From: UBA10438 sp044238605
Lineage (GTDB): Bacteria; Bacteroidota; Ignavibacteria; Kapaibacteriales; Kapaibacteriaceae
Length of the DNA stretch: 64,000 nt
NCBI GenBank assembly: GCA_044238605.1
Contig: JBIICY010000001.1
Coordinates: 372,001 to 436,000 of the forward strand
Direction of reading: 5' to 3'
Below the pieces are notes generated by a model, which was not told the origin of the DNA, searched no databases, and saw nothing but the letters and a program-made list of their open reading frames with translations. This document shows positions 37,401 through 45,043 of this stretch, piece after piece; the first letter of the stretch is position 1, and each line of letters begins with the position of its first letter. The position numbers and the translations under genes were made by a program.

Positions 37401-37569
37401 GGCCTTCGCACGCCTGATTGACATTGCCCGCTGGCGAAGCACGGTTGATCGTCTGTGCTGTAGCAAATGACAGCGTACCGATCGTGAACAGAAACGCCAT
37501 CAACACGAAACGTACCCACGGGGAACTATTTCGTTGTGAAGACGAGAACGCGGAATCGAATCGATTCAT
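34441..37569 (-). CDS. Very large Ig/PKD-like repeat surface protein with T9SS C-terminal domain
   Basis: A 1042-residue exported protein. ATG at 37569 has a strong TTTGGAGG ten bases upstream and gives a signal peptide ending near LSFATAQ. The body is a run of about twelve Ig-like units; the earlier ones share G-N-SYSWTV/LTGG phrases and open with C.(N/S)T.....YST, the later ones open with TFC.GGSV or NFCAGDSV and contain SYxWSxGxTTxSI. The last 80 residues are a canonical T9SS domain: MTVYPNPTSGRATITTTLAL ... NLASGVYNVAV. Strong ribosome site and terminator suggest high expression. Unlike its neighbours it has no AGGGGGC and more GTT/GCA-type codons. Likely a surface-layer or adhesin protein. 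Confidence 0.85.
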   Translation of the reverse strand: MNRFDSAFSSSQRNSSPWVRFVLMAFLFTIGTLSFATAQTINRASPAGNVNQACEGQQITYNTENLGVGGGVSYTWTVVGGFFVTGNGTPSITVQWQNQGNQSLTITRNNFGNVTGTTTNVAVSRTPTPAVGGPNVVCINTEHTYSTPAVPGSNFVWNITPLANWVNIGGAPPGSNFINVRWIQTGNATVSVTETAIGGVCSATASATVIVNPVPTPNVTSGTGYGNPTTRRPGVVCQSSTHSYLVGATPGNVFQWTVTNGTILSGQNTSAITVQWGTSGVGTVSCRETVPGSVCSTVDLDSINIRSNPLPVVTGNVSPCSNVTHDYTTALVTGNSYSWTVIGGTFTQVAANTVRVSWTAPVWPNANTGIVQVTENVIDVLPATCNATMATSVNVRPVPPTPVITGPASVCATDLTDNPATINTTTYSSSIPTQTASSGTISYAWTVSGGAIIGATNTPSINVQWSNISPATGTITLKHTSSFGCESTGTLNVVVNPLPEPKVVGAAVACQNTVENYSTAGVPGNSYSWTLTGGNVIRAGQGTPNVAVEWTLPGSATLTVAETNSFGCTVRNTMSVTVNALPNATLSVSGPTTFCPTGDITICAPIGFTKYVWNTGETARCIVARTSGQYWCIVTNTNGCSDTSSMVTLNVLAGPQPTIALSGPTTFCEGGSVVLTAPTGFNAYSWSTGETTQSITATKSGNYTVTVADNNGCTGTSAEIDVTVNPSPKPELTVTGNVNFCAGDSVVVTAPAGYASYAWTSTAGNTYATERTIVIKATDTVTCQVVDIFGCSGASASVGVKTPPVVKPVVSVVGSATFCTGGSVKLVANDGFNSYVWSNGSNGKEVTVTEAGDYFVTVIDRTTNCPVASTVVKVVVNEAPGKPMISREGDVLTAKTTASNVDGWSWSRNGAEIVGADQNQYKVSMPGVYTATVKVPGCTSTSDEFEVVFTGVNEDVVAGETVMTVYPNPTSGRATITTTLALTGAVRVDITNALGERVLSVNEVASGAAFGTSIDMTNLASGVYNVAVTSGSNTWVVSVVRQ

Positions 37570-37681
37570 ACGATCCTCCAAATGAAACGTTGAAATATTG
37601 TTATTCATGTTTTTCGTCGAATTCAAATCATTGTCGTGCAAATACACAGTAGTCCCCAAGGGGCATTCTGCGCATACATGC

Positions 37682-37711
37682 GAAAATATAGCACCAAAGG
37701 CTATCTGCCAA
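37682..37711 (-). promoter_or_regulatory. Candidate Bacteroidota-type promoter for the large Ig-repeat gene
   Basis: On the minus strand TTTGG is followed after 17 bases by TATATTTTC, close to the Bacteroidota -33 (TTTG) and -7 (TAnnTTTG) elements. It would give a leader of about 105 bases ending in the strong ribosome-binding site. One mismatch in the -7 box keeps this tentative. Confidence 0.3.
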
Positions 37712-37802
37712 ACCCACGTAAAGAGAATTGGGCGGCAGAGATCATCCTAAGGCACATACTTTTCAACATGGAATTGCCAATCAAGCAACGTGCCAAAAAA
37801 AA

Positions 37803-38810
37803 TCACACGTCGCCAGAATGACGCATTTCTGCTACAAACTTCCACAATTCTTCTACGAGTTCTTTTACCCCAAGTCCGGATACTGCCGATATCACCGATG
37901 CCTTGTTCGTGCGGACAAAGGGGCTGTCTTCGATCTCAGAGATAAGTTCTGGTCCCAAAATATCGCCCTTTGTAATTCGCACAAGCCAAGGTTTATCAAG
38001 GAGATGCGGAGAATGTGACCCCAGCTCTGCGCGCAAGACCTCTAGGTCGTGCTGCGGATCTAGCGACTGTGCATCAATCAAGAATAGCAGCACTGCAGTA
38101 CGCTCGATATGACGCAGAAACTGGGTTCCTAGGCCCTTGCCTTCGTGCGCCCCCTCGATCAGACCTGGTATGTCAGCAACCGTAAAACTACGGTACTCTC
38201 CAACTCGAACCAGTCCGAGATTAGGCACAAGTGTCGTAAATGGATAGTCGGCAATCTTCGGCTTTGCGGCTGATATCGTCGATATCAATGTGCTCTTGCC
38301 CGCATTGGGGAAACCAACAAGTCCAACATCGGCCAAAAGTTTTAACTCGAACTCAAGTGTACACTCCGCGCCAGGCGTACCGGAGTCTGCCTGACGTGGG
38401 GCTTGGTTGATAGACGTTACGAATTCCGTGTTGCCTCTTCCGCCCCTTCCACCGCGGGCAACTACGTGCTCTTCTGCATGCTGCGTAAGATCGGCAACCA
38501 ACTCACCTGTGTCGCGGTTGCGCACAACAGTGCCAACCGGAACAGATATCACGATATCGTCTCCGCTTCGGCCTGTGCAGTTGCCCTTGCCGCCATGCGC
38601 CCCGTTCTCAGCGGTGTAATGGCGTTTGTACGTAAAGTCCAGCAGCGTACCAAGCTGGCGTTCTGCCCTGACGATCACATTGCCACCGTTACCACCATTG
38701 CCACCGTCTGGCCCGCCTTTGGGAACGTACTTTTCTCTTCGAAATGAAATATGTCCGGCACCACCATCACCGGCCTTCACATAGATCCAGGCCGTGTCGA
38801 TGAAGTTCAT
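37803..38810 (-). CDS. obgE: GTPase Obg/CgtA
   Basis: A 335-residue Obg GTPase, a ribosome-associated factor in 50S assembly and stress control. The glycine-rich Obg fold comes first (GDGGAGHISFRREKYVPKGGPDGGNGGNGG, GGKGNCTGRSGDD, GGRGGRGN). The G domain has G1 GFPNAGKST, switch phrase YPFTTLVPNLG, G3 DIPGLIEGAHEGKGLG and G4 in the TKGD form, followed by SAVSGLGVKEL (G5). It lacks the extra C-terminal domain of some Obg proteins. Its ATG overlaps the upstream unknown gene by four bases. Confidence 0.96.
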   Translation of the reverse strand: MNFIDTAWIYVKAGDGGAGHISFRREKYVPKGGPDGGNGGNGGNVIVRAERQLGTLLDFTYKRHYTAENGAHGGKGNCTGRSGDDIVISVPVGTVVRNRDTGELVADLTQHAEEHVVARGGRGGRGNTEFVTSINQAPRQADSGTPGAECTLEFELKLLADVGLVGFPNAGKSTLISTISAAKPKIADYPFTTLVPNLGLVRVGEYRSFTVADIPGLIEGAHEGKGLGTQFLRHIERTAVLLFLIDAQSLDPQHDLEVLRAELGSHSPHLLDKPWLVRITKGDILGPELISEIEDSPFVRTNKASVISAVSGLGVKELVEELWKFVAEMRHSGDV

Positions 38811-39931
38811 GCAATACTCCTATGCAGCGCTTGTGCAAACTCCATCGCCACAGCGCTATCGGGATGAGTTCCGTTCTTCGCGTAAAATCTGTCTATAACT
38901 CCGGCGGCTTCTTTCCATGAAGGACAGAGCAGCACCTCACGAACGAGTTCCTCGTAACGATGCGTATCGTTATCGAAAATCTTTCGCAGCACCTTGCTCC
39001 GAGATTCATCATCTAGCAGCGAGGTGAGTTTGTCGCGGCGCATCTGCAGCACATTTTCGTGATCCTGCTGCATGTGGGAAGTTTCGGCCTGTACCGGCAT
39101 GTTGGCCTGCATAAAAACTTCTGCAGGCGGCTCTGCTGCGGCTTCGTCGATCGTAGCGATAACTGCATCAATCACTTCCATGAACTTCTTGCGCGTGAGC
39201 GCGCGAAGCTCTTCGCGATAGAGCATTCGTTCTAATGCCTGAGAAAGGGGAACTGCGCCCTTGTCATCAAGGAAGATGATAACGGCCTCTGTAGGAACAG
39301 TTTCAGGGGGCAGATCCGGATGCACATCAGCAAACAACTGATACATCGGCTCCAACAGCTGAACAAACTCTTCCTGCGACAGGTCGAGAATAGCATCATT
39401 GTCGATCTTTTCAATGATGCGTTCAAACTCGATTACGCTCAAAATCTCATTCGTGGATGCGTCTCCGCGGCTTTCGGCCCATGAGCGGATTCCACCCAGA
39501 AGGTAGTCATGATCGCTGAGATAGCTCAGCCGCAGAAGGATTTCGTACAGTGGCTTGGTTGGTTCTCCGCGGAACACGAACCACTTCAGTGTGGTACGCG
39601 GACGGCACAAGAAGTTGAACCGTGTCTTGGCAGCCGCCTCTATCGTAGACAATAGCTCCTCATGATCAAAGCGAGCATGCTGCAGGTAGAGGGCATCGAG
39701 TGCTGCAAGCGACTGCTGCACCTGAGGAACACTGATATCAAACCGCGGGTTCGAGGCCCTGATTGCGCGCTCTTCATGCAGCCACCATTGAACCTCTGCA
39801 CTGAAATACGTCCGATAGGCCGGATGTATCTCATGGTTTGCCAGTATGGCTGAAAGGGACGTGTACGGCTGACGCGTCTCGAGCTGCTGCCCGAGCTGCT
39901 TGCGAACCCGTTCTATTTCCTTCTCGAACAT
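38807..39931 (-). CDS. Unknown cytoplasmic protein coupled to obgE
   Basis: A 374-residue soluble, mostly helical protein rich in glutamate, leucine and arginine. I recognise no family. It has no signal peptide or membrane segment. Features include an aromatic stretch RTTLKWFVFRGEPTKPLYEILLRLSYLSD near residue 110 and acidic helices around 165-200. It overlaps obgE by four bases and follows radA after 48 bases, so it may act with either. A TATCTTGC promoter-like box lies between radA and this gene. Confidence 0.7.
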   Translation of the reverse strand: MFEKEIERVRKQLGQQLETRQPYTSLSAILANHEIHPAYRTYFSAEVQWWLHEERAIRASNPRFDISVPQVQQSLAALDALYLQHARFDHEELLSTIEAAAKTRFNFLCRPRTTLKWFVFRGEPTKPLYEILLRLSYLSDHDYLLGGIRSWAESRGDASTNEILSVIEFERIIEKIDNDAILDLSQEEFVQLLEPMYQLFADVHPDLPPETVPTEAVIIFLDDKGAVPLSQALERMLYREELRALTRKKFMEVIDAVIATIDEAAAEPPAEVFMQANMPVQAETSHMQQDHENVLQMRRDKLTSLLDDESRSKVLRKIFDNDTHRYEELVREVLLCPSWKEAAGVIDRFYAKNGTHPDSAVAMEFAQALHRSIA

Positions 39932-39959
39932 TCGTGCTTTGTATGCCTGTAGAATGGCC

Positions 39960-39993
39960 GCAAGATACAGACTTGCCGTTCAACGGAACAATT
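39960..39993 (-). promoter_or_regulatory. Candidate promoter for the unknown gene and obgE
   Basis: On the minus strand a TTG is followed after about 21 bases by TATCTTGC, a one-base variant of the Bacteroidota -7 box. It overlaps the end of radA and lies 29 bases before the start of the unknown gene. Confidence 0.35.
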
Positions 39994-41326
39994 CGCTGAT
40001 TACTCCCGACAAACGATCAGCGCCGCGCAAAACACTCGAACTCACACTATTGTCAGGAGCAGCATACACAGTTTCTAGTCCGAGCCTGCCCGCCTCCGAC
40101 AGTCGTTGATCCAGATATGCAACACGCCTGATCTCTCCTGTTAAGCCAAGCTCACCAACAAATGCCACTTTCTGTGGTATCGCACGATCAACCACGCTGC
40201 TCACAACCGCAACAGCAACGCCAAGGTCAATGGCAGGATCTTGCACTGCAATGCCCCCTGCAACATTCACAAATACATCGCTCTGACGAACCTGAATGCC
40301 ACCACGCTTTTCAAGAACGGCCAAAATCATCTGTAGTCTCTTGGCATCGTAGCCTGTACTAACTCTCTGTGGCTGACTGTATCCGGTGGGTGAAACGAGG
40401 GCCTGTACTTCCAGAAGCAACGGCCGCGTACCCTCCATAACAGCCACCACTGCCGTGCCTGACTCGTGCATACTTCGCTGAGAAAGAAGCACTTCGCTAG
40501 GATTTCGCACTTCGTGAAGTCCGTCCGACCGCATATCGAATACGCCCAGCTCATTCGTAGAACCATACCGGTTCTTCAGGGCGCGAAGCACTCTGTAGGA
40601 ATACATCCCATCACCTTCGAACTGCAGCACTGCATCAACCATATGCTCCAGAACTTTTGGCCCGGCGATCATTCCATCCTTGGTTACGTGACCAATAATA
40701 AACAGCGGAATACCTGATGCCTTTGCCACCTTGGTGAGCAGCGCCGTACACTCACGCACCTGTGCGACGCTCCCTGCCGACGACTCAAGCATATCAGATG
40801 TTACTGTCTGAACGGAGTCCACAATCACAAACGATGGCTGCTCCGCGGAAATCATCGCCTTGATGCGCTCGACATTTGTCTCGGAAGCAACAACAATGTT
40901 CTCCATCTGCACGCCAAGACGCTCTGCACGCTGACGCAACTGAAACAGACTTTCCTCACCTGTGACATAGAGGCAGGGGGCTTGCGGCATCAACGATGAA
41001 ATATTCGATGCTACCTGCAGCATGAGCGTGCTCTTACCCATGCCGGGATCTCCTCCAACCAACACAACGCTACCGGGAACGATGCCGCCCCCTACCACCC
41101 GGTCTAGCTCTGCCATCCCAGTGGCAAGGCGCCGTGTTCCTTCGTGCGAAACAGTATGAAGACGTTGGGCATTGACAGGCCCTGCCTGCGACGACTTCTT
41201 CTTTGCTGTTGTTTGATCTACTTCCTCTACCATAGATTCCCATGCACCGCAACCCGGACACTTCCCCATCCACTTTGGTGTTGCGTGGCCACATGTTGAA
41301 CAGCGATAGAGCGTGCGTATTTTCAT
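39980..41326 (-). CDS. radA: DNA repair protein RadA (Sms)
   Basis: A 448-residue RadA, a RecA-like helicase that promotes branch migration in recombination. It has the N-terminal four-cysteine zinc finger (YRCSTCGHATPKWMGKCPGCGAW), Walker A GGDPGMGKSTL, the RadA-specific KNRYGSTNELGVF motif, Walker B-like FVIVDSVQT and a Lon-protease-like C-terminal domain (GGIAVQDPAIDLGVAVAVVSS). It is divergent from the phytoene synthase gene with 52 bases between, where a good TAGCTTTG box faces radA. Confidence 0.97.
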   Translation of the reverse strand: MKIRTLYRCSTCGHATPKWMGKCPGCGAWESMVEEVDQTTAKKKSSQAGPVNAQRLHTVSHEGTRRLATGMAELDRVVGGGIVPGSVVLVGGDPGMGKSTLMLQVASNISSLMPQAPCLYVTGEESLFQLRQRAERLGVQMENIVVASETNVERIKAMISAEQPSFVIVDSVQTVTSDMLESSAGSVAQVRECTALLTKVAKASGIPLFIIGHVTKDGMIAGPKVLEHMVDAVLQFEGDGMYSYRVLRALKNRYGSTNELGVFDMRSDGLHEVRNPSEVLLSQRSMHESGTAVVAVMEGTRPLLLEVQALVSPTGYSQPQRVSTGYDAKRLQMILAVLEKRGGIQVRQSDVFVNVAGGIAVQDPAIDLGVAVAVVSSVVDRAIPQKVAFVGELGLTGEIRRVAYLDQRLSEAGRLGLETVYAAPDNSVSSSVLRGADRLSGVISELFR

Positions 41327-41355
41327 GCGTGTCGAGACTTTCGGTATTAAGTCAC

Positions 41356-41385
41356 CAAAGCTAGGAAATGTTTAGGGCGTGAGCG
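41356..41385 (-). promoter_or_regulatory. Candidate promoter for radA
   Basis: On the minus strand the gap between radA and crtB contains TAGCTTTG, a perfect match to the Bacteroidota -7 consensus TAnnTTTG. The -33 element is weak (TTCG at about 21 bases). The predicted transcript would begin about 25 bases before the radA ATG. Confidence 0.4.
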
Positions 41386-42296
41386 AAGAACCAACCATAG
41401 AAGAGGCCTATGCAGTATGCAGATCGGTCACAAAGACACACGCAAAGACGTTCTACGCCGCCTCGCACTTTATTCCAAGCACGAAACGCGACGCCTGCTA
41501 TGCAGTCTATGCATTCTGCAGGTATGTAGATGATCTTGTCGATGTTGCCATGGAACAAGGCACCGTTACACGCGAAGATGCCGTTAGACTCGTAGAGCAC
41601 TGGAGATCCGACGTGGCCTCTCTCTATGAAGGGGCTGCCCAACGGTCCGATACCGATCCAGCCTATCGAGACAGAGTACACGTGCTTCGGGCCTGGGAAC
41701 ACACCCTACAGCACTATCATATCCCTCGCCATCTGCCGAATGAACTGATCGAGGGTGTTTTGATGGACACAACCATCACCCGGTTTGCGACGTTCGAGGA
41801 TCTCAAGGATTACTGTTATAAGGTTGCATCAGTCGTTGGTTTGATGACCAGCGAAATCTTTGGTTACAACTCCGATCGTGCGCTGGAACATGCGATTGAT
41901 CTTGGAATTGCAATGCAGCTCACGAACATCATTCGCGACGTAAAAGAAGATGCCGTGCGAGGACGCATCTACATTGCTCAGGAAGACCTCTCCGCATTCG
42001 GAGTTTCAGAGCAGGATGTGCTTGACAACCGGCTAACTCCACAACTTCGCTCGTTGATCATTGAGTACATTCGACGGGCCGACGTGTTCTATGTATCTGC
42101 AGACACCGGGATATCAATGCTTAGCCCAGATAGCATGCTAACCGTGCTACTGATGAGCAGGAACTATCAAAAGATCTTGCGTCGGGTAGAGGCAATGAAC
42201 TACGATGTGTTTGCTGGACGTGCGAGCACAAGCATGCTGTCAAAACTCTTGGCCGTGCCGTCTGCCTTTATCGAATCTCGCCGCTTACAGCGTTGA
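41379..42296 (+). CDS. crtB: Phytoene/squalene synthase family protein
   Basis: A 305-residue head-to-head prenyl synthase. Both aspartate-rich motifs are present: CRYVDDLVD near residue 50 and the second, QLTNIIRDVKEDAVRGRIYI, near residue 188. This favours phytoene synthase, making the C40 carotenoid precursor from two geranylgeranyl diphosphates; squalene or diapophytoene synthase is the alternative. It uses a GTG start at 41379 preceded by GTTTAGGG. No other carotenoid gene is adjacent. Its stop abuts, with no gap, the end of the convergent gene at 42297. Confidence 0.85.
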   Translation: MSEEPTIEEAYAVCRSVTKTHAKTFYAASHFIPSTKRDACYAVYAFCRYVDDLVDVAMEQGTVTREDAVRLVEHWRSDVASLYEGAAQRSDTDPAYRDRVHVLRAWEHTLQHYHIPRHLPNELIEGVLMDTTITRFATFEDLKDYCYKVASVVGLMTSEIFGYNSDRALEHAIDLGIAMQLTNIIRDVKEDAVRGRIYIAQEDLSAFGVSEQDVLDNRLTPQLRSLIIEYIRRADVFYVSADTGISMLSPDSMLTVLLMSRNYQKILRRVEAMNYDVFAGRASTSMLSKLLAVPSAFIESRRLQR

Positions 42297-43139
42297 TCAG
42301 ATGTAGTAGTACGCTGCTGAGGTAAGCGTGAAGTGTCCGTAGTCAAAGTCGCCTGACTGCAGGTTCCAGATAAAATCTACCTGTGTGGGAATCTTGACGC
42401 CTTCAAATTCCTGATACTGAGAACAGAGCATCGTGAACTGCGCATGCTCAAACCCGCTTTTATGATCGCGATACTTATCGGTAGTAACGATGCGCTCTAT
42501 CTCATTGCGTTCGTTGAAATGAAAAAGTGCACTTACACGCGTTTGTCCGTCGGTGATCGTTGCACGGGCTGTGGCTTCATCAACTGATTCCCATCGAAGT
42601 GTTTTCGTGGGCAGAAATGCCGTTGGAATCCAGACGAGTTCGCTGAGCAGACGGAACAACATCGATGCATCAGTTTCCGGACCTTCAAACTCCTGCAGCG
42701 TAAATGCCCCATACAGCTTGATATGTCCGTGCGCAGCCCCCTGAACATAGCTGAGCTTTGCTGTGCGCCACCAGGCTGCATTATGCACCAGCATAGCATC
42801 CCAAACCCAGCCAGGCTCCATTCCGGAGATCACTTCATTTGCCGTTACCTTGAACCAAGGGCTGTTCGGACGGTGCCGGAATGTAGCCTTCTGCTTGAGT
42901 TCTGCATAGCGCAGTGCTGGCTGTCCATCTCTGAGAACATGATGCAGATACCGTTGCACTGGCGCTGGAAGGCCGCGCGTTGATTCGGCAGAAAATGCAG
43001 GAAGTTTATCATTGCTGATCGTTCTGATAAGCTTACGCTTTGAACGTGCAACGAATATTCGAGAGATAACAGAACTGCTCAACATCAGCACAAGCAGTGT
43101 TGTGCCGCTTCCAATGAGAATGTAGAGCAGTTTTTCCAT
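42297..43139 (-). CDS. DUF6544-like protein with N-terminal membrane anchor
   Basis: A 280-residue protein with one N-terminal transmembrane helix (LLYILIGSGTTLLVLMLSSSVIS) and a soluble domain that resembles the DUF6544 (formerly DUF6920) family. Typical phrases are LPAPVQRYLHHVLRDGQP, ATFRHRPNSPWFKVTANEVIS, FVWIPTAFLPTK-like SELVWIPTAFLPTKTLRWE and VKIPTQVDFIW. Function unknown. It follows the polytopic protein gene after seven bases and is the last gene of the long run that starts at atpZ. Confidence 0.7.
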   Translation of the reverse strand: MEKLLYILIGSGTTLLVLMLSSSVISRIFVARSKRKLIRTISNDKLPAFSAESTRGLPAPVQRYLHHVLRDGQPALRYAELKQKATFRHRPNSPWFKVTANEVISGMEPGWVWDAMLVHNAAWWRTAKLSYVQGAAHGHIKLYGAFTLQEFEGPETDASMLFRLLSELVWIPTAFLPTKTLRWESVDEATARATITDGQTRVSALFHFNERNEIERIVTTDKYRDHKSGFEHAQFTMLCSQYQEFEGVKIPTQVDFIWNLQSGDFDYGHFTLTSAAYYYI

Positions 43140-43146
43140 GAATGCC

Positions 43147-44523
43147 TCAAGATGAGCGCTTAAGTTCCCAGCTAGAAAGTCGGTTCGAAACCGAAGTTAC
43201 CACCTCAGTTGCGGCAATAGCAAATACCAGCAACGGAATAAGCTTAAACATTCCTCGGCGCAGCGTCTGCTCAACAACAGCAGCACTAAACAGCGTGCCC
43301 GAAAGCCACAGACCGAGCAGGATTGCACCGATCCACAGCATTAGCACAGAAGATGCTATTCGACGATAGAGAACGGCATTGACAGTGCCGACGACGACGA
43401 ACAGCCAGACAATGATTCCCCAGTAGTCTATTCTCGAAATCACAGCTGTCCACGTTGAAGCAGCTACCTCAATGAATCGTGCTGGATCAAAACCAACAAG
43501 CTGATCAGCTGTTTGAGGCCGAACAGGTAAGTATGCGTTAAAAAACACTACATGCCAGAGAGCGAACACAGCCAGACAGAGCATAGCGGCTACTCCCGTA
43601 AAGCGGAGAGCCTGACGTGCTCCGAGTACCTTCCACAGATATGGCAACGTCGAGGCAAGACCGATTGCAACGAGGAGAATAGTTTCTGTTCTGGACCAGC
43701 ACCCTGCTGCAAAGAACACTATGCTTGCAAACATCATTGCCGTGTTGCGCTGATCAGCCCCCTGCCAGAGAGCATACACTCCTATCGTCATGTATACGGC
43801 GTTAAGGTAGTCCGTCTGCAGCAGATATGTATACCCAAACATTTCAGGCGTCAGCAGATACAGCAGATACAGAATGGCTGCAATAAACGGATGCACAAGC
43901 TGACGAAGCGCGGCCCAGATAAAGATCGAGAACGCTACAGAGACTATCCCGATCCATACCTGATTGTGCGTAAACCCGATCAGCTTCATGATTGACTGCA
44001 TCAGCATCGCGAACGGGGCATAGAACGGCTGGTTCGAAAGCTGTCCTTGCAGTGAGGGGTGCGTAAAGACACTGTTCACGATGGTGTGGTCCTTTACCAC
44101 GTACTTGGCCACCAGATCGATACCAGCCATGGCATCGAATGGAGTAACAGGCCAGTACCAGCTTGCCCACAGAATCATGTAGAATACGTAACCCGAAAGC
44201 CCGATTACCGGCACATCATACAGACGCAGCGTGCTTTTTGAGGGGGCTCGCAGATGCTCAACGAGGTTGCTGGTAGTCTTCCATAGTGGTAGCGTGAGCA
44301 GTACACCGGCAATGGCAGACATAAACATGCTGGTTGCCGTGAGAGGAATTCCGAGCATGTCACAGGCAAAGAACAGCATCGAATGCACGAACATGCCTGC
44401 AAACAATGAAAGCAGCAATGTGATCGTTCGGGTTGAACGAAATGCGCAGGCACCTAAGATCGATACACCAATGAATGTCTGCAGGAGAAGAACAAACGGC
44501 AATCCAAGTTCAGACGGCATCAT
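43147..44523 (-). CDS. Polytopic membrane protein, possible glycosyltransferase-like
   Basis: A 458-residue protein with about eleven hydrophobic helices. An acidic pair in a loop after the first half (WPVTPFDAMAGIDLVAKYVV) and a lumenal-type loop QLSNQPFYAPFAMLMQS recall GT-C type glycosyltransferases of the PMT/ArnT kind, but no defining DE/DD motif was confirmed, so this is a guess. It overlaps the 169-residue membrane-anchored gene by four bases (44520-44523), suggesting the two products act together. It lies downstream of atpG. Confidence 0.6.
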   Translation of the reverse strand: MMPSELGLPFVLLLQTFIGVSILGACAFRSTRTITLLLSLFAGMFVHSMLFFACDMLGIPLTATSMFMSAIAGVLLTLPLWKTTSNLVEHLRAPSKSTLRLYDVPVIGLSGYVFYMILWASWYWPVTPFDAMAGIDLVAKYVVKDHTIVNSVFTHPSLQGQLSNQPFYAPFAMLMQSIMKLIGFTHNQVWIGIVSVAFSIFIWAALRQLVHPFIAAILYLLYLLTPEMFGYTYLLQTDYLNAVYMTIGVYALWQGADQRNTAMMFASIVFFAAGCWSRTETILLVAIGLASTLPYLWKVLGARQALRFTGVAAMLCLAVFALWHVVFFNAYLPVRPQTADQLVGFDPARFIEVAASTWTAVISRIDYWGIIVWLFVVVGTVNAVLYRRIASSVLMLWIGAILLGLWLSGTLFSAAVVEQTLRRGMFKLIPLLVFAIAATEVVTSVSNRLSSWELKRSS

Positions 44524-45029
44524 TGGCTCCGTGCATACACGTGTAACAATGAGTCAATATTCGTCGAGCCGCCTGGACGAGTCATCCAGATCGCATTCGC
44601 GTCGAGCACAACGAATGCATTGGCCTGGTTACGACGAGCTGTGTCTGACCACGCAACGACATTTTGGAATCCAACCATCCATGCAAAAATCCGCGGATCG
44701 GTCCATATAGCTTCTGTTTGCATGTAGTTGTTGGCATATCCGCGAGGCGGCAGCAGCACAAGGTCTGTTGGGCGCAATTTTGCGACGATATACTCAGGGA
44801 TCTCAAGGTTGGCCATCTGGCGCATGTAAATGCGCTCTCGCACACTGCGGATCTTGTTTAGCGAATCCAGCTTGCTACGATACAGCTCTATGCGAGCTTC
44901 GTACGAGGCAGCATACGGATTACTCTCATCAGCTGTTTGAAAGCTTAGCACAAGCCAGAGAAACAATCCCATACAGGCCGTCAGAAGAACGGCTGGGATC
45001 GTAAAGAATGCTGGTCGTACGGTGGTCAT
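44520..45029 (-). CDS. Unknown protein with one N-terminal membrane helix
   Basis: A 169-residue protein of no recognised family. One hydrophobic helix (FFTIPAVLLTACMGLFLWLVLSF) anchors it; the rest should be periplasmic. Phrases such as LRPTDLVLLPPRGYANNYMQTEAIWTDPRIFAW and AFVVLDANAIWMTRPGG resemble the soluble domains that accompany GT-C-type membrane proteins. It starts 14 bases after atpG and overlaps the polytopic gene by four bases. Confidence 0.6.
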   Translation of the reverse strand: MTTVRPAFFTIPAVLLTACMGLFLWLVLSFQTADESNPYAASYEARIELYRSKLDSLNKIRSVRERIYMRQMANLEIPEYIVAKLRPTDLVLLPPRGYANNYMQTEAIWTDPRIFAWMVGFQNVVAWSDTARRNQANAFVVLDANAIWMTRPGGSTNIDSLLHVYARSQ

Positions 45030-45043
45030 TCCGAGAACCTACA

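Noticed and set aside
37803..38810. TKGD instead of NKxD in ObgE as a broken G4 motif
   Set aside because: To my knowledge TKxD/SKxD forms occur in Obg of this group, so it is probably not a defect.
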